A DNA stretch of 64,000 bases from JANXQG01 sp963824275 (GTDB taxonomy: Bacteria > Planctomycetota > Planctomycetia > Pirellulales > Thermoguttaceae). Of this stretch, positions 41,855 to 50,408 are shown piece after piece (position 1 is the first letter of the stretch; every line of letters begins with the position of its first letter). Location of the stretch: NCBI GenBank assembly GCA_963824275.1, contig CAWGOT010000013.1:62001-126000 (forward strand), read 5' to 3'. The notes beneath the pieces were generated by a model. It saw only the letters and a program-made list of their open reading frames with translations, was not told the DNA's origin and searched no databases. Made by a program: the position numbers and the translations under genes.

Positions 41855-43132
41855 TCACTTCCTGGCCTCGATCCGTTCCTTCCCCATCCAGGCCCGCAGG
41901 ACCTCGGGCACCACGATCGAGCCGTCGGCCTGCTGGTAGTTCTCCATCACGGCGATAATACCGCGGCTGATGGCAATGGCCGTGCCGTTGAGCGTGTGGA
42001 CAAGCCGCGTCCCCTTTTCGCCCTTGACGCGATAGCGGATATTGAGCCGCCGCGACTGGTAGTCGGTGCAGTTCGAGGTGCTGGTGACCTCGCCGAACTC
42101 GCCCCGGCCGGGCATCCAGGCCTCCAGGTCGAACTTGCGATAGGCCGGCCCGCCCAGGTCGCCAGTGGCCGTATCGACCACGCGATAGGGCACGCCCAGG
42201 CCGTCGAAGATGCGGCATTCCATGTCCCGCAGGTATTCGAGCATGTCGTCGCTCTCGCCGGGGAGCGTGTAGGCGAACATCTCCACCTTGGTGAACTGGT
42301 GGACGCGGTACAGCCCTCGCGAGGCCTTGCCCGCGGCCCCGGCCTCCGTGCGGAAGCAGTGGCTGATGCCGCAGAGCTTCAACGGCAGGTCGTCGGCATC
42401 GACCGTCTGGCCGGAGAAGAGCCCGCCGAGGGTGATCTCGGCCGTCGCCACCAGGCTCAGGTCGCTCTGCTCGATGCTGTAGATCTGCGTCTCCGGCCCG
42501 CGGGGAATGAAGCCGATGCCCTGCAGGACCTCGTTACGGGCCAGGTCGGGCGTGGTCAAGGGCGTGAAACCTTCCTTCAGGAGCACGTCCAGGGCGTAGC
42601 GCTGCAAGGCCAGATCGAGCAGCACGGCGTCGTTCTTGAGGAAGTAGAAGCCGTGCCCCGCCACGCGGGCCCCGCCCTCGAAGTCGATCAGGTCGAGCTT
42701 CTCCGCCAGCTCGACGTGGTCGAGCGGCTTGAAATCGAAGTGCGGGATGCGGCGACCTGCCGCGCGAGATTTCGAGGTTCGCCTTGTCGTCGACTCCCAC
42801 AGGGGCGGCCGGGTGCGAGAGGTTGGGGATCGTCCGCACGATCGCGTCCGATTCGGCCGCGATCTGGTTGAGCCGCTGCTGGATGGCGGCGGCCTCGTCG
42901 CGAATGCGGCGGCCCTCTTCCTTGAGCGCGTTGCGCTCGGCCGGCGGCGCCTTGCCGATGGAGCGGGCCGTTCTCGTTGGCCTTGCGATTGGTCTCGTCC
43001 AATTGCGATTGCAGCGACCTCCGCTCGGTTTCCAGCGCGACGAAGCGATCGACATCGGCCGTTGGCGTTGCGGTTCTTGCAGTTGAGCTTGACGAGTTCG
43101 ACGTTATCGACGATGAATTTGGGGTCGAGCAT
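41855..43132 (-). CDS. serS: Seryl-tRNA synthetase (frame-disrupted in the N-terminal arm)
   Basis: Charges tRNA-Ser with serine. The start MLDPKFIVDNVELVKLNCKN is typical. The coiled-coil arm (about 42740-43050) is read correctly only by moving through two other frames (ALKEEGRRIRDEAAAIQQRL is visible in one), after which the original frame resumes at HFDFKPLDHVELAEKLDLID. The class II catalytic core is intact: TAEITLGGLF, motif 2 CFRTEAGAAGKASRGLYRVH and motif 3 HTLNGTAIAISRGI. A broken serS in a living cell is implausible if it is the only copy, so this gene is the best internal evidence that the window carries sequencing indels. Its own arm indels cancel out. Confidence 0.9.
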   Translation of the reverse strand: MLDPKFIVDNVELVKLNCKNRNANGRCRSLRRAGNRAEVAAIAIGRDQSQGQRERPAPSARRRRPSATRSRKRAAAFATRPPPSSSGSTRSRPNRTRSCGRSPTSRTRPPLWESTTRRTSKSRAAGRRIPHFDFKPLDHVELAEKLDLIDFEGGARVAGHGFYFLKNDAVLLDLALQRYALDVLLKEGFTPLTTPDLARNEVLQGIGFIPRGPETQIYSIEQSDLSLVATAEITLGGLFSGQTVDADDLPLKLCGISHCFRTEAGAAGKASRGLYRVHQFTKVEMFAYTLPGESDDMLEYLRDMECRIFDGLGVPYRVVDTATGDLGGPAYRKFDLEAWMPGRGEFGEVTSTSNCTDYQSRRLNIRYRVKGEKGTRLVHTLNGTAIAISRGIIAVMENYQQADGSIVVPEVLRAWMGKERIEARK

Positions 43133-43243
43133 GGGGACGCAGGGAAAATGCCTCGTTTCGAGTAAAACGCGGATTATATCAGCATTTACGTCGGGATGCC
43201 AGAGCCGAATTCGCGCACGGGAAAATACGATCGGCGGCGCCGG

Positions 43244-43615
43244 TCATAAAAGACTGGTGACTTCCACTGCACCGTTGCGGACAAACGCGATCCGCAATTC
43301 ATGCCCCGCAAGTAGCTTGGTGCCCAAGAGCACGTCAGTTGCGATGCAATCGATTTGCACAAGACGCTCAAGACCGTCCCATTCAATTACTGCTTCGTAG
43401 ACCGTGAGCGTCCCCTCGTTCCCATCTCCAAAAACAACTCGAACCACGCCGACATCAGGCAACCGGAGGGCGGTGATAAATTCCGGGGGCAGCGCGACCG
43501 ATCCATTAAACCCAGTGTCGACGACCGAATCGATTTCCAGAAAACCGCCGTCTGCATCGCGGACGCGAAGCAACACAACTGCTTCGCCGACCGCATTCAC
43601 GCTACCTGTCATCAT
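43244..43615 (-). CDS. Clan AA (retropepsin-like) aspartic protease
   Basis: A 123-residue single-domain aspartic protease of the small bacterial/archaeal type. The active-site signature is VVDTGFNGSVALP near residue 32; such proteins act as dimers, each giving one Asp. The second half has the strand pattern VYEAVIEWDGLERLVQIDCI and VLLGTKLLAGHELRI. The ATG ATG pair at 43615/43612 overlaps the TGA of the upstream small gene, so the two are translationally coupled. The pairing of this family with a small partner gene resembles toxin-antitoxin organisation, but no function is shown. Confidence 0.75.
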   Translation of the reverse strand: MMTGSVNAVGEAVVLLRVRDADGGFLEIDSVVDTGFNGSVALPPEFITALRLPDVGVVRVVFGDGNEGTLTVYEAVIEWDGLERLVQIDCIATDVLLGTKLLAGHELRIAFVRNGAVEVTSLL

Positions 43616-43887
43616 GCTGAATGCGATCTTCTGGGGGAGCGGAAGTGACAAAGTGCCCTATCGCCGACACGCATAAGATATACCTTCGCATCCGGACGCC
43701 TTGCCCGAAGCCGGTGTGCTGTATCCAAAATGTCGGTTCCAATTTCGTAGTCTGCGGAATCAACGTCAATCGCCACGATTTTACCATATTGGTCGGGATC
43801 CAGTTGCGCCCGCAAGAGGCGATCATAGATCTCGTCGCCTTGCCGGGCGACTTCTTCGTTTGTCAAAGAAGGTCGGACAGTTGACAT
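43612..43887 (-). CDS. Small partner of the aspartic protease, hypothetical
   Basis: A 91-residue charged protein. The first half (LTNEEVARQGDEIYDRLLRA) is helical and the middle has a strand-turn pattern KIVAIDVDSADYEIG followed by a helix DTAHRLRARRPDAKVYLMRV. It ends by overlapping the start of the aspartic protease gene. I cannot name a family; in position and size it resembles an antitoxin-like regulator. The ATG at 43887 has no strong ribosome binding site that I can see. Confidence 0.6.
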   Translation of the reverse strand: MSTVRPSLTNEEVARQGDEIYDRLLRAQLDPDQYGKIVAIDVDSADYEIGTDILDTAHRLRARRPDAKVYLMRVGDRALCHFRSPRRSHSA

Positions 43888-43974
43888 AAGTAAGCTCCGA
43901 TTTCAAGTGTCACACCAATTCTATCATGATTTGATCCCGCTGGGAAGCAAGCGATCACGTGCGTTGCGCGCGTC

Positions 43975-44589
43975 CTAGACTGCCCACCGCTCGCCGCTCG
44001 TCGTGTGCCGAACCTCGATTTGCGGCCGCTGCTCTCCGGCAATAAGGCGAAATTCAAGCGGCACCCTTTCGCTGGAAAGGACATCGGGCTTCCCGAGCGT
44101 CGATTCGCCGATCTTCCGCAGGCTGCCGTTTAGATGCCGATAAAACTCAAGGGCCCAGACCTGACGGTTGACAATCAGCAGTTCACGGACTCCGATCCGA
44201 AAATAGAACGGGATCTTCTCGTAGGTGCGGTCGCGCGGACTCGTGACCTCGATGATGAAATCGGCCGCGCCGGTCCAGAAGGCATCATGGTTCTCGGCGG
44301 CCGTGTCGGCGAGGAAGGCCACAACGTCCGGCACCCGATAGTCTTGTTCCCAGTCCTCCGCCGATGCGGCTAGATTCGCGCCGGGCAACGCTATGCCAAG
44401 CCCGGGCACATCGATCGTTGCCACTAGAATGCTTGAAAAACGAATGACGATCTGCTGATGCTCATTATTCGCCATCGGCGGCATGAAATAGACTCCTTCC
44501 CAGACTTCGTCGTGACGATCGGCGCCCCGTGCCTTCCGCTGCTCTTTCAGTTCTTCCTCCAGCCGGGGATTTTCAATCGGCATGCTCAT
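43975..44589 (-). CDS. Uma2-family (DUF820) putative nuclease
   Basis: A 204-residue protein from the ATG at 44589, which has GAGG ten bases upstream; the open frame goes further but lacks family similarity. The Uma2 fold is a PD-(D/E)xK nuclease type. The catalytic-type residues are visible in YRVPDVVAF (Asp) and ADFIIEVTSPRD (Glu), followed by the usual KIPFYFRIGVRELLIV and VWALEFYRH. Such genes are abundant in cyanobacteria and planctomycetes, often in mobile regions, and their biological role is not known. No partner gene is obvious. Confidence 0.8.
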   Translation of the reverse strand: MSMPIENPRLEEELKEQRKARGADRHDEVWEGVYFMPPMANNEHQQIVIRFSSILVATIDVPGLGIALPGANLAASAEDWEQDYRVPDVVAFLADTAAENHDAFWTGAADFIIEVTSPRDRTYEKIPFYFRIGVRELLIVNRQVWALEFYRHLNGSLRKIGESTLGKPDVLSSERVPLEFRLIAGEQRPQIEVRHTTSGERWAV

Positions 44590-44892
44590 GGGAAAGTGAC
44601 CTCGTTCCAGGGACCGATGCAGTTCGTGGCAACAAGCAATTCTACAACACGGCGCCCCAAATGAGAAGGTCGACGATCGATTATCGATTAGCCGTGCAGC
44701 CGAAGTTCTTGAAGACAGGAAGATGAATGAGAGGAAAATGGAGCGAGGAACATCGATCCCCTCGTCGCGCCTCGTTCTTTGTCTTCCTGTCGCCGATCTT
44801 TCGCTCCTTTTCCGTTGCCCATTGCCCCGAAGGAGGTGGAAATTCGAGACGATACCACGTCGTGTGCCCGACAACCGACGTTGCCACGGGGC
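44590..44892. other. Intergenic region
   Basis: A gap of about 300 bases between the Uma2 gene start and the end of the HEAT-like fragment. I see no gene, RNA or clear repeat in it. Confidence 0.5.
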
Positions 44893-45162
44893 TCAGGGTT
44901 TCGACGTTGGGAAACACTGCAACAGTCGCTCCGCGCTGCCGCGTATCTTCTCACTTGAGTGGCTCTTGGCAATGCGGCGGAGACCCTCCTCGTCGTTAAG
45001 CATATACAATGTCATAACAGCCGATAACTGGATTCGTCCATCGTCCACAGACCAGGCAATGTCTCGCACATCCTGCTTGTAGGCCGAATAGCGCCCAATG
45101 CCAACCACAGTTATCGCGCCATCGAGCGTGTTCTTGTCTCGCGAGGACAGCGGCTTCTTCAT
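44893..45162 (-). CDS. HEAT-like repeat fragment, probably the end of the CPBP-protease gene
   Basis: An 89-residue open segment from the ATG at 45162, ending QCFPTSKP. The sequence AITVVGIGRYSAYKQDVRDI then LMLNDEEGLRRIAKSHSSEK has the paired-helix look of HEAT repeats. Upstream, the segment MPAIIDYLGDPDKDVRS (another frame, about 45215-45265) is also HEAT-like and joins the end of the CPBP gene. I infer one protein, CPBP protease plus HEAT repeats, cut by two frameshifts. Alternatively this is a separate small gene, since a GGAGGCGG lies about 10 bases before its ATG. Confidence 0.45.
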   Translation of the reverse strand: MKKPLSSRDKNTLDGAITVVGIGRYSAYKQDVRDIAWSVDDGRIQLSAVMTLYMLNDEEGLRRIAKSHSSEKIRGSAERLLQCFPTSKP

Positions 45163-45227
45163 GTGAGGTTCCGCCTCCCGTCGGAAACAGCCGACAAGCA
45201 CTGTCTGGGCGTACGCTGCGCACGTCC

Positions 45228-46070
45228 TTATCCGGATCGCCAAGGTAATCGATAATGGCCGGCACGGCTCTTGCGCGGCTGTCTGGCCAGCGCTTGAATC
45301 TGCTGGCACTTTGGATTCGAGCGAATGTTCTTCGCGGATTCGGCGAGAGAGTCTGCGATGGGCGCTGCAGTATCGGCGACCTGGTACCACTCTATCAGCC
45401 TGGGTGCGCAGACGACGGCATTGAAAATCGCGTGGGCAAGCATCAGGGGAAGCAGACTGCGGAACTTGATCCGCCACACCCCCAGTACGGTGCCAAGAAA
45501 GAACGCCTGAATTGACGCAAAGCTCCCGAACTGGTGATGAAGGTGGACGAAGCCAAAAAGCAGCGACTGGATCAAGACCGCACCCGCGGTGGGAATAATC
45601 TCCCATAATTGTTCAAGAAAATAGCCGCGCCAGAAGATTTCTTCTGCGATCGGGGCGATCAAAACTGTGATGATTCCCCCAAGGATGACGGTCCATTTCG
45701 TGGGTATCTCAAAACTCAGATCTTGCCCGATTCTAAGACCAAAAGGATGCAAGATCAGCGCTGTGATCGCCGTGCAGAGAAAGAGGGCGAAGACCATGCC
45801 AATAAACCACAGCCATTGGGAGCGGGCGCCGGGAAACCAAGTTCTGTCGAAGTTCACAACCGGCGTAACCGCTCGCGCGAGTGCGAACGGGATCGTAGCC
45901 ATGAGGCTGTAGGTAACGAGAATACCCGCGATGCGCCCGACGTTGAAAATCACCGACAAATACAGCGGCAGGTAAACGAGAACGCCTGCTGCAGCCGCGA
46001 TCGCTAGGATGGCGCCGCGGCGCGGAATAAACTGCCCGCCGTTATCGCACAGGGTCCGTACTTGATTCAT
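45228..46070 (-). CDS. CPBP-family intramembrane glutamic protease
   Basis: From the ATG at 46070 a 280-residue membrane protein with six to eight hydrophobic helices. The CPBP (CAAX protease and bacteriocin-processing) motifs are present: motif 1 APIAEEIFWRGY with the Glu pair, motif 2 LLFGFVHLHHQ and motif 3 MLAHAIFNAV. These enzymes cut prenylated proteins or peptides within the membrane; some protect against bacteriocins. The start lies eight bases after the M20 peptidase stop on the same strand, so the two are probably one transcript. The last 40 residues pass into a likely frameshift before the HEAT-like region. Confidence 0.85.
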   Translation of the reverse strand: MNQVRTLCDNGGQFIPRRGAILAIAAAAGVLVYLPLYLSVIFNVGRIAGILVTYSLMATIPFALARAVTPVVNFDRTWFPGARSQWLWFIGMVFALFLCTAITALILHPFGLRIGQDLSFEIPTKWTVILGGIITVLIAPIAEEIFWRGYFLEQLWEIIPTAGAVLIQSLLFGFVHLHHQFGSFASIQAFFLGTVLGVWRIKFRSLLPLMLAHAIFNAVVCAPRLIEWYQVADTAAPIADSLAESAKNIRSNPKCQQIQALARQPRKSRAGHYRLPWRSG

Positions 46071-46077
46071 GGTCACC

Positions 46078-47446
46078 CTACCGCAGCTTCCCCAACTCCT
46101 CCCATAGCCGCGCGCTAGCCTTGATGCCGCGATGATAATCGGCCAGGCAGAACTTCTCGTTGGGACTGTGCGTATTGTCGTCGTCCTGGCCCCAGCCCAG
46201 GAGCAGGACGTCCGCATGCAGGGCCTCGTGGAACGCGCCGACGATGGGGATCGAACCGCCCTCGCGGGAGTAAATCGGCGCGCAGCCGAAGGCCGTCTCG
46301 AGGGCCCGCGCGGCTGCGGCCACGTAGCGGCTTTCCAAGGGCACCATCACCCCCGGCGAACCGTGGTAGTCCACCAGCTCAACCTTCAGCCCTGGCGGCG
46401 TGATCTCGGGCAGCCAGCGCCGCAGCGCAGCGGTGATCTTCTCCGGCGACTGATTCGGAACCAGACGGAAACTGAACTTGGCCCCCGCCTTGGCCGGCAA
46501 GATTGTCTTGGTTCCCTCGCCCTGGTAGCCGCCCCACAAGCCGCAAACGTCAAAAGTCGGCCGCGCCCAACGCCGCTCCAGGGCCGAATAGCCCTCCTCG
46601 CCAAACGCCCCGTCGACGCCGATCTCGGCGAAGTACTCTGCCTCGTCGAAGGGCAGCGCCGCGAACTGCTGCCGCTCGCGCTCGGTCAGCGGCAGGACGT
46701 CGTCATAGAAACCGGGGATCTGGATCTTGCCGCGGCGATCGATCATCGCGGCCAGGATCCGTGCCACGCTCGTCGCCGGATTCGTGACCGAGCCGCCAAA
46801 CGAGCCCGAGTGCAAGTCGCGATTGGGCCCCGCCACGCGAATCTCGTAGTAGGCAATTCCCCGCAGGCCATAAGTAATGGCGGGAATGTCCCGGCTGAAC
46901 TTGCAGCCGTCGCTGATGACCACGCAATCGCATGCCAGGCGGGCAGCGTGCGCGGCAAGGTAGGCCTGCAGGGCCTCGCTGCCAACTTCCTCCTCGCCCT
47001 CGATCAGGTACTTCAGCCGCACCGGCAGCCGGCCATGCACGTCGAGCCAGGCCCTCGCGCTCGATGATGTGCGTGAGCACCTGGCCCTTGTCGTCGGTCG
47101 CGCCGCGGGCCACGAGATTTCCGTCGCGGCGGGTGGGCTCGAAGGGCGGACTCGTCCACAATTCCAGCGGATCGGCCGGCTGGACATCGTAGTGCCCATA
47201 GACCAGGACCGTCGGGGCCCCCGGCACGGCGGGCAACTCAGCATAGATCAGAGGGTGACCATTGGTGGGGATAATCTCGGACGAAAACCCCATCTGCCGG
47301 AATTTTGCGTCAACCCACTTGGCGGCATTTTCGATGTCCTTCTTGTGGGCCGGATCGGCGCTGACGCTCGGAATTCGCAGAAAATCACAAAGTTCGGCCT
47401 CAAATTGATCTGCGTGGGCCGTCAGATACTGGTCGAGAGCAGGCAT
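46078..47446 (-). CDS. M20-family dipeptidase/carboxypeptidase (frame-disrupted near 47060)
   Basis: Cytoplasmic zinc metallopeptidase of about 455 residues that releases amino acids from small peptides. The N-terminal part has LCDFLRIPSVSADP, the zinc-site VYGHYDVQPADP and ARGATDDKGQVL. After the shift near 47060 the rest continues: LIEGEEEVGSEAL with catalytic Glu, VISDGCK, RDLHSGSFGGSVTNP of the dimerisation domain and the final zinc His region EKFCLADYHRGIKA. All expected metal ligands seem present once the frame is repaired. It is transcribed with the CPBP protease gene downstream. Confidence 0.88.
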
Positions 47447-47526
47447 GCGTGTACCCTTTAAGATAGAGAATCTGTCCCGGAGATCTTATACCTTCCGGAA
47501 ACCTATTCCAGAGGGTCGATAGAGAA

Positions 47527-47532
47527 TATAAT
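47527..47532 (+). promoter_or_regulatory. Possible -10 element of clpS
   Basis: A perfect TATAAT lies 30-40 bases before the clpS start. The -35 region 17 bases upstream (TATTCC) is a poor match, so an activator or extended element may be needed. Confidence 0.4.
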
Positions 47533-47556
47533 GCCGGAAGAAACGGCAAACCGCTA

Positions 47557-47934
47557 GTGGACCAAGAAAAGATGACTGACCATGCTGCTGCCGCGGTTGT
47601 CGAGGCGCCGGCCGAGACCGCTGTTCCCCAGCGCCAAAAGGGCGAGAAACAGAAGCCAAAGAAACAGCCGCGCTATAACGTCGTGCTTTGGAACGACGAC
47701 GATCACAGTTACGACTATGTGATTGCGATGCTCATGGAACTCTTCGCCCACCCCGCGGAAATGGGCTATCTCATGGCTCGAGAGGTAGATACGCGGGGGC
47801 GAGTGGTCGTTCTGACTACGACCCTGGAGCACGCCGAGCTGAAACGGGATCAAATCCACGCCTACGGCAAGGACGTCATGATCGCCAATTGCAAAGGGTC
47901 GATGGCGGCCTCGATCGAGCCGGTAGAAGACTAA
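47557..47934 (+). CDS. clpS: ATP-dependent Clp protease adaptor ClpS
   Basis: Binds N-degron substrates and hands them to the ClpA/ClpC unfoldase for destruction by ClpP. The core begins at YNVVLWNDDDHSYDYVIAML, matching the ClpS substrate-pocket strand, and continues with MGYLMAREVDTRGRVVVLTT and ELKRDQIHAYG. The first 45 residues are a flexible Ala/Glu/Lys-rich tail. Start is either the GTG at 47557 or the ATG at 47572. It is divergent from the M20 gene. The Clp-like triplet at 13603-22687 is not near it, and lacks the N-terminal domain ClpS would bind. Confidence 0.9.
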   Translation: MDQEKMTDHAAAAVVEAPAETAVPQRQKGEKQKPKKQPRYNVVLWNDDDHSYDYVIAMLMELFAHPAEMGYLMAREVDTRGRVVVLTTTLEHAELKRDQIHAYGKDVMIANCKGSMAASIEPVED

Positions 47935-48058
47935 ATTTCCCTCTGGCCTGCCGCCGATCGATTTGCTACACTCCGCCCGAATTATTTCGCATGCCGTGGC
48001 GGGACGTGCTTGAAGCACTCCTTGGGTGCGGTTTGCTTCGATTAGCATGGAGTTGGCG

Positions 48059-49213
48059 ATGATCGGAAAAAGGGCATTCCGGATTGTGGCCCTGGCGCTG
48101 GCGCCGGGCCTTTTGGCGACGGCGACCTTGCGGGCCGATACCCCTTGGTCCAACCTGCTGTCCGCCAACCACGTGGAGGCCGATCCGAACAAACCATATA
48201 CTCTGCAGCAAGACCACGGGCCGTGGATCATCATGGCCTGCAGTTTCAACGGCCAGAACGCCCAGCAGCAGGCGCACGACCTGGTGCTGGAACTTCGCAA
48301 GAACTATCGCATGGAAGCCTTCGTCTATCGCATGGACTTCAAGCTCGACGACCCCAACGGCAACGCCCAGTCGCTCTTCGCCTCGCCGCATCGCCACGAG
48401 TACCAGATGGTGGCTGAGAACCCGGGGGCCTTCCGCGACGGCGCGATCAAGGAGACCGCCGTGGTCGTGGGGAATTTCGCGGCGGTCGACGATCCGGAGG
48501 CCCAAAAGGCCCTGCAAAAACTCAAGGCGGCCGATCCCACCTGTCTCAAGACGCCGGAAGAGTCGCAGTCGCTCAGCCTGGGTTCGTGGCGGTCGCTGCT
48601 CATCCCCGGCCGCAATCAGACCGGACCGCTCGGCCACGCCTTCATCACCCGCAATCCTCTCTTGCCGGAAGATTACTTCGCACCCAAGGGGGGCGTGGAC
48701 GACCTGATCTTGAAGATCAACCAGGGCGTCGAGCACAGTCTCTTGGATTGTCGCGGCAAATATTCGGTGCAGGTCGCCACCTTCAGCGGCGAAGTCATCA
48801 TCAAACAGAGCGACATCCAGGCCATCGAGAGGGGCATCAAGCCCGGCCCCGAATCCACCAAGCAAGGGCTGGCCGCCGCGGCCGAGAAGGCCCACAAGCT
48901 GACGGAAGCCCTGCGGATCAAGGGCTACGAGGCCTACGAGTTCCACGATCACAACGCCAGCCTGGTCACGGTCGGCAGTTTCGACTCGGTGGGCACGCCG
49001 CGCCCAGACGGCAAGACCGAGATCAATCCGCAGGCCTATAAGATCATCGAGTTCTTTCGCGCCCGGCCGGTTGAGTTTGGCGGAGGATCGGGCGCCCTGG
49101 TGCCGAAGACCCTGGTAGGCATCTGCTTCGACGTGCAGCCGATCCTCGTGGAAGTGCCCAAGCGCTCGATCAGCCGCCAGTTGGGCCAGCGGTTGGACAT
49201 GGCCGGCCGCTAG
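48059..49213 (+). CDS. Secreted hypothetical protein with SPOR-like C-terminal part
   Basis: A 384-residue exported protein. I choose the ATG at 48059, six bases after GGAG; an in-frame ATG lies at 48047. The signal peptide (GKRAFRIVALALAPGLLATA) is followed by two similar modules: PWIIMACSFNGQNAQQQAHD with LVLELRKNYRMEAFVYRM, and YSVQVATFSGEV with AHKLTEALRIKGYEAYEF. This strand-helix-helix layout is like SPOR domains, which bind peptidoglycan, but the match is only by eye. It precedes rdgB by nine bases on the same strand. Function unknown. Confidence 0.6.
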   Translation: MIGKRAFRIVALALAPGLLATATLRADTPWSNLLSANHVEADPNKPYTLQQDHGPWIIMACSFNGQNAQQQAHDLVLELRKNYRMEAFVYRMDFKLDDPNGNAQSLFASPHRHEYQMVAENPGAFRDGAIKETAVVVGNFAAVDDPEAQKALQKLKAADPTCLKTPEESQSLSLGSWRSLLIPGRNQTGPLGHAFITRNPLLPEDYFAPKGGVDDLILKINQGVEHSLLDCRGKYSVQVATFSGEVIIKQSDIQAIERGIKPGPESTKQGLAAAAEKAHKLTEALRIKGYEAYEFHDHNASLVTVGSFDSVGTPRPDGKTEINPQAYKIIEFFRARPVEFGGGSGALVPKTLVGICFDVQPILVEVPKRSISRQLGQRLDMAGR

Positions 49214-49222
49214 GAACGCCCT

Positions 49223-49834
49223 ATGCTCAGTCGCCTGGTTCTAGGCACCGGCAACCGCAAGAAGGGCCACGAGCTGGCGCTACTGCTGGCCCGTGCCGGT
49301 CTGGAGATTCGCACCCTGGCCGATTATCCGCAGGCCATCGAGGTCGTGGAGGACGGCGATACCTTTGCCGCCAACGCCGCGCTCAAGGCGACCGAGCAGG
49401 CCCGGCACTTGGGAGAATGGGTCCTGGCCGACGACAGTGGGCTGATGGTCGATGCCCTGGGTGGAGCGCCGGGAGTGCTTTCCGCCCGCTACAGCGATCC
49501 GGGGGCGACGGACGCCGGCAACAATCAGAAGCTGCTGGAGGCCTTGCGCGACGTGCCTTGGGAGCAGCGCGGCGCCCAGTTCGTGTGCCATATCTGTCTT
49601 GCCGATCCGGGCGGTGCGATCCGCGGCGAAAGTGCCGCCTCCTGCCGCGGCCGGATCTTGTTCGCGCTGAGCGGCAGCAGCGGTTTCGGCTACGATCCGC
49701 TCTTCGAGATCGTGGAGTACCATCGCAGCTTCGGGGCCTTGAGTCCGCTGGTGAAGTCCCATCTCAGTCATCGCGCCCGTGCCGCCGAGCGGATCGTCCC
49801 CCGGCTGATGGAACTGGCTGCCGGCAGGGAGTAA
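49223..49834 (+). CDS. rdgB: RdgB/HAM1 dITP/XTP pyrophosphatase
   Basis: Hydrolyses non-canonical purine triphosphates (dITP, ITP, XTP) to monophosphates, cleaning the nucleotide pool. At 203 residues it is the usual length. Family motifs: LGTGNRKKGHELALLL at the start, the VEDGDTFAANAALKA helix, LADDSGLMVDALGGAPGV with the metal-binding Asp pair, and SGFGYDPLFEI. The end SHRARAAERIVPRL is the substrate-binding helix. ATG at 49223. It is followed after five bases by the LigD-phosphoesterase-like gene, and the two are probably co-transcribed. Confidence 0.93.
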   Translation: MLSRLVLGTGNRKKGHELALLLARAGLEIRTLADYPQAIEVVEDGDTFAANAALKATEQARHLGEWVLADDSGLMVDALGGAPGVLSARYSDPGATDAGNNQKLLEALRDVPWEQRGAQFVCHICLADPGGAIRGESAASCRGRILFALSGSSGFGYDPLFEIVEYHRSFGALSPLVKSHLSHRARAAERIVPRLMELAAGRE

Positions 49835-49839
49835 AGCCG

Positions 49840-50205
49840 ATGCCGCGATTTGCCCTGCTCGTCCATGACAGTCCGCGCGGCATGCACTACGATTTCTTCC
49901 TCGAAGCGGGCGACGTGCTGAAGACGTGGGCCCTGCCTCAGGAGCCCGAACCGGGGCTGGAGATCAACTGTGAAGCCCTGGCGGACCATCGCCCGCTGTA
50001 CCTTGACTACGAAGGGCCAATTTCCGGCGGCCGGGGCACGGTTGCAGGCTGGGATCGCGGGACCTATTCGGTGGAAGCCTGGAGGGATGACGAGATTATC
50101 GTTGCGCTTGCCGGGTCGAAGCTGGCCGGCCGAGTCGCATTGCGGCGGACGGCGGGGCAATGGCGTTTCCAGTGGAAGACGGAAGATATCGAGAATTTCG
50201 GTTGA
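49840..50205 (+). CDS. LigD 3'-phosphoesterase-like (DNA ligase N-terminal) domain protein
   Basis: A 121-residue stand-alone version of the phosphoesterase domain of bacterial LigD, which trims 3' ends in non-homologous end joining. It shows the opening FALLVHDSPRGMHYDFFLEA, matching the H-x-D/HYD-x-x-LE core, and PLYLDYEGPISGGRGTV with a strand pattern leading to WRFQWKTED. Short planctomycete versions without the polymerase and ligase parts are common; whether they act in repair is not known. ATG at 49840, just five bases after rdgB. Confidence 0.75.
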   Translation: MPRFALLVHDSPRGMHYDFFLEAGDVLKTWALPQEPEPGLEINCEALADHRPLYLDYEGPISGGRGTVAGWDRGTYSVEAWRDDEIIVALAGSKLAGRVALRRTAGQWRFQWKTEDIENFG

Positions 50206-50221
50206 AGCGAACCCGGAGGTT

Positions 50222-50348
50222 TTCTCACGCAAAGGCGCGAAGGCGCAAAGAAGACCAGAAGATAACTAGTCGATCTCGTTTCGAACCAAAAACAACAACT
50301 CCCGTTTGTTCCTCGACTGCTTTGCGCCTTCGCGCCTTTGCGCGAGAA
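50222..50348. repeat. Inverted repeat (GCAAAGGCGCGAAGGCGC family)
   Basis: The left arm (50222-50250, core GCAAAGGCGCGAAGGCGC) and the right arm (50320-50348) are complementary over about 28 bases and are separated by 69 bases of AT-richer sequence. It is non-coding and sits between converging genes. Confidence 0.75.
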
Positions 50349-50408
50349 CTTCCGCCAGTGGATGCACGTCTTTTCTTGGGCCCCGTTGGTGTTGGCTGGG
50401 CCGGATTC

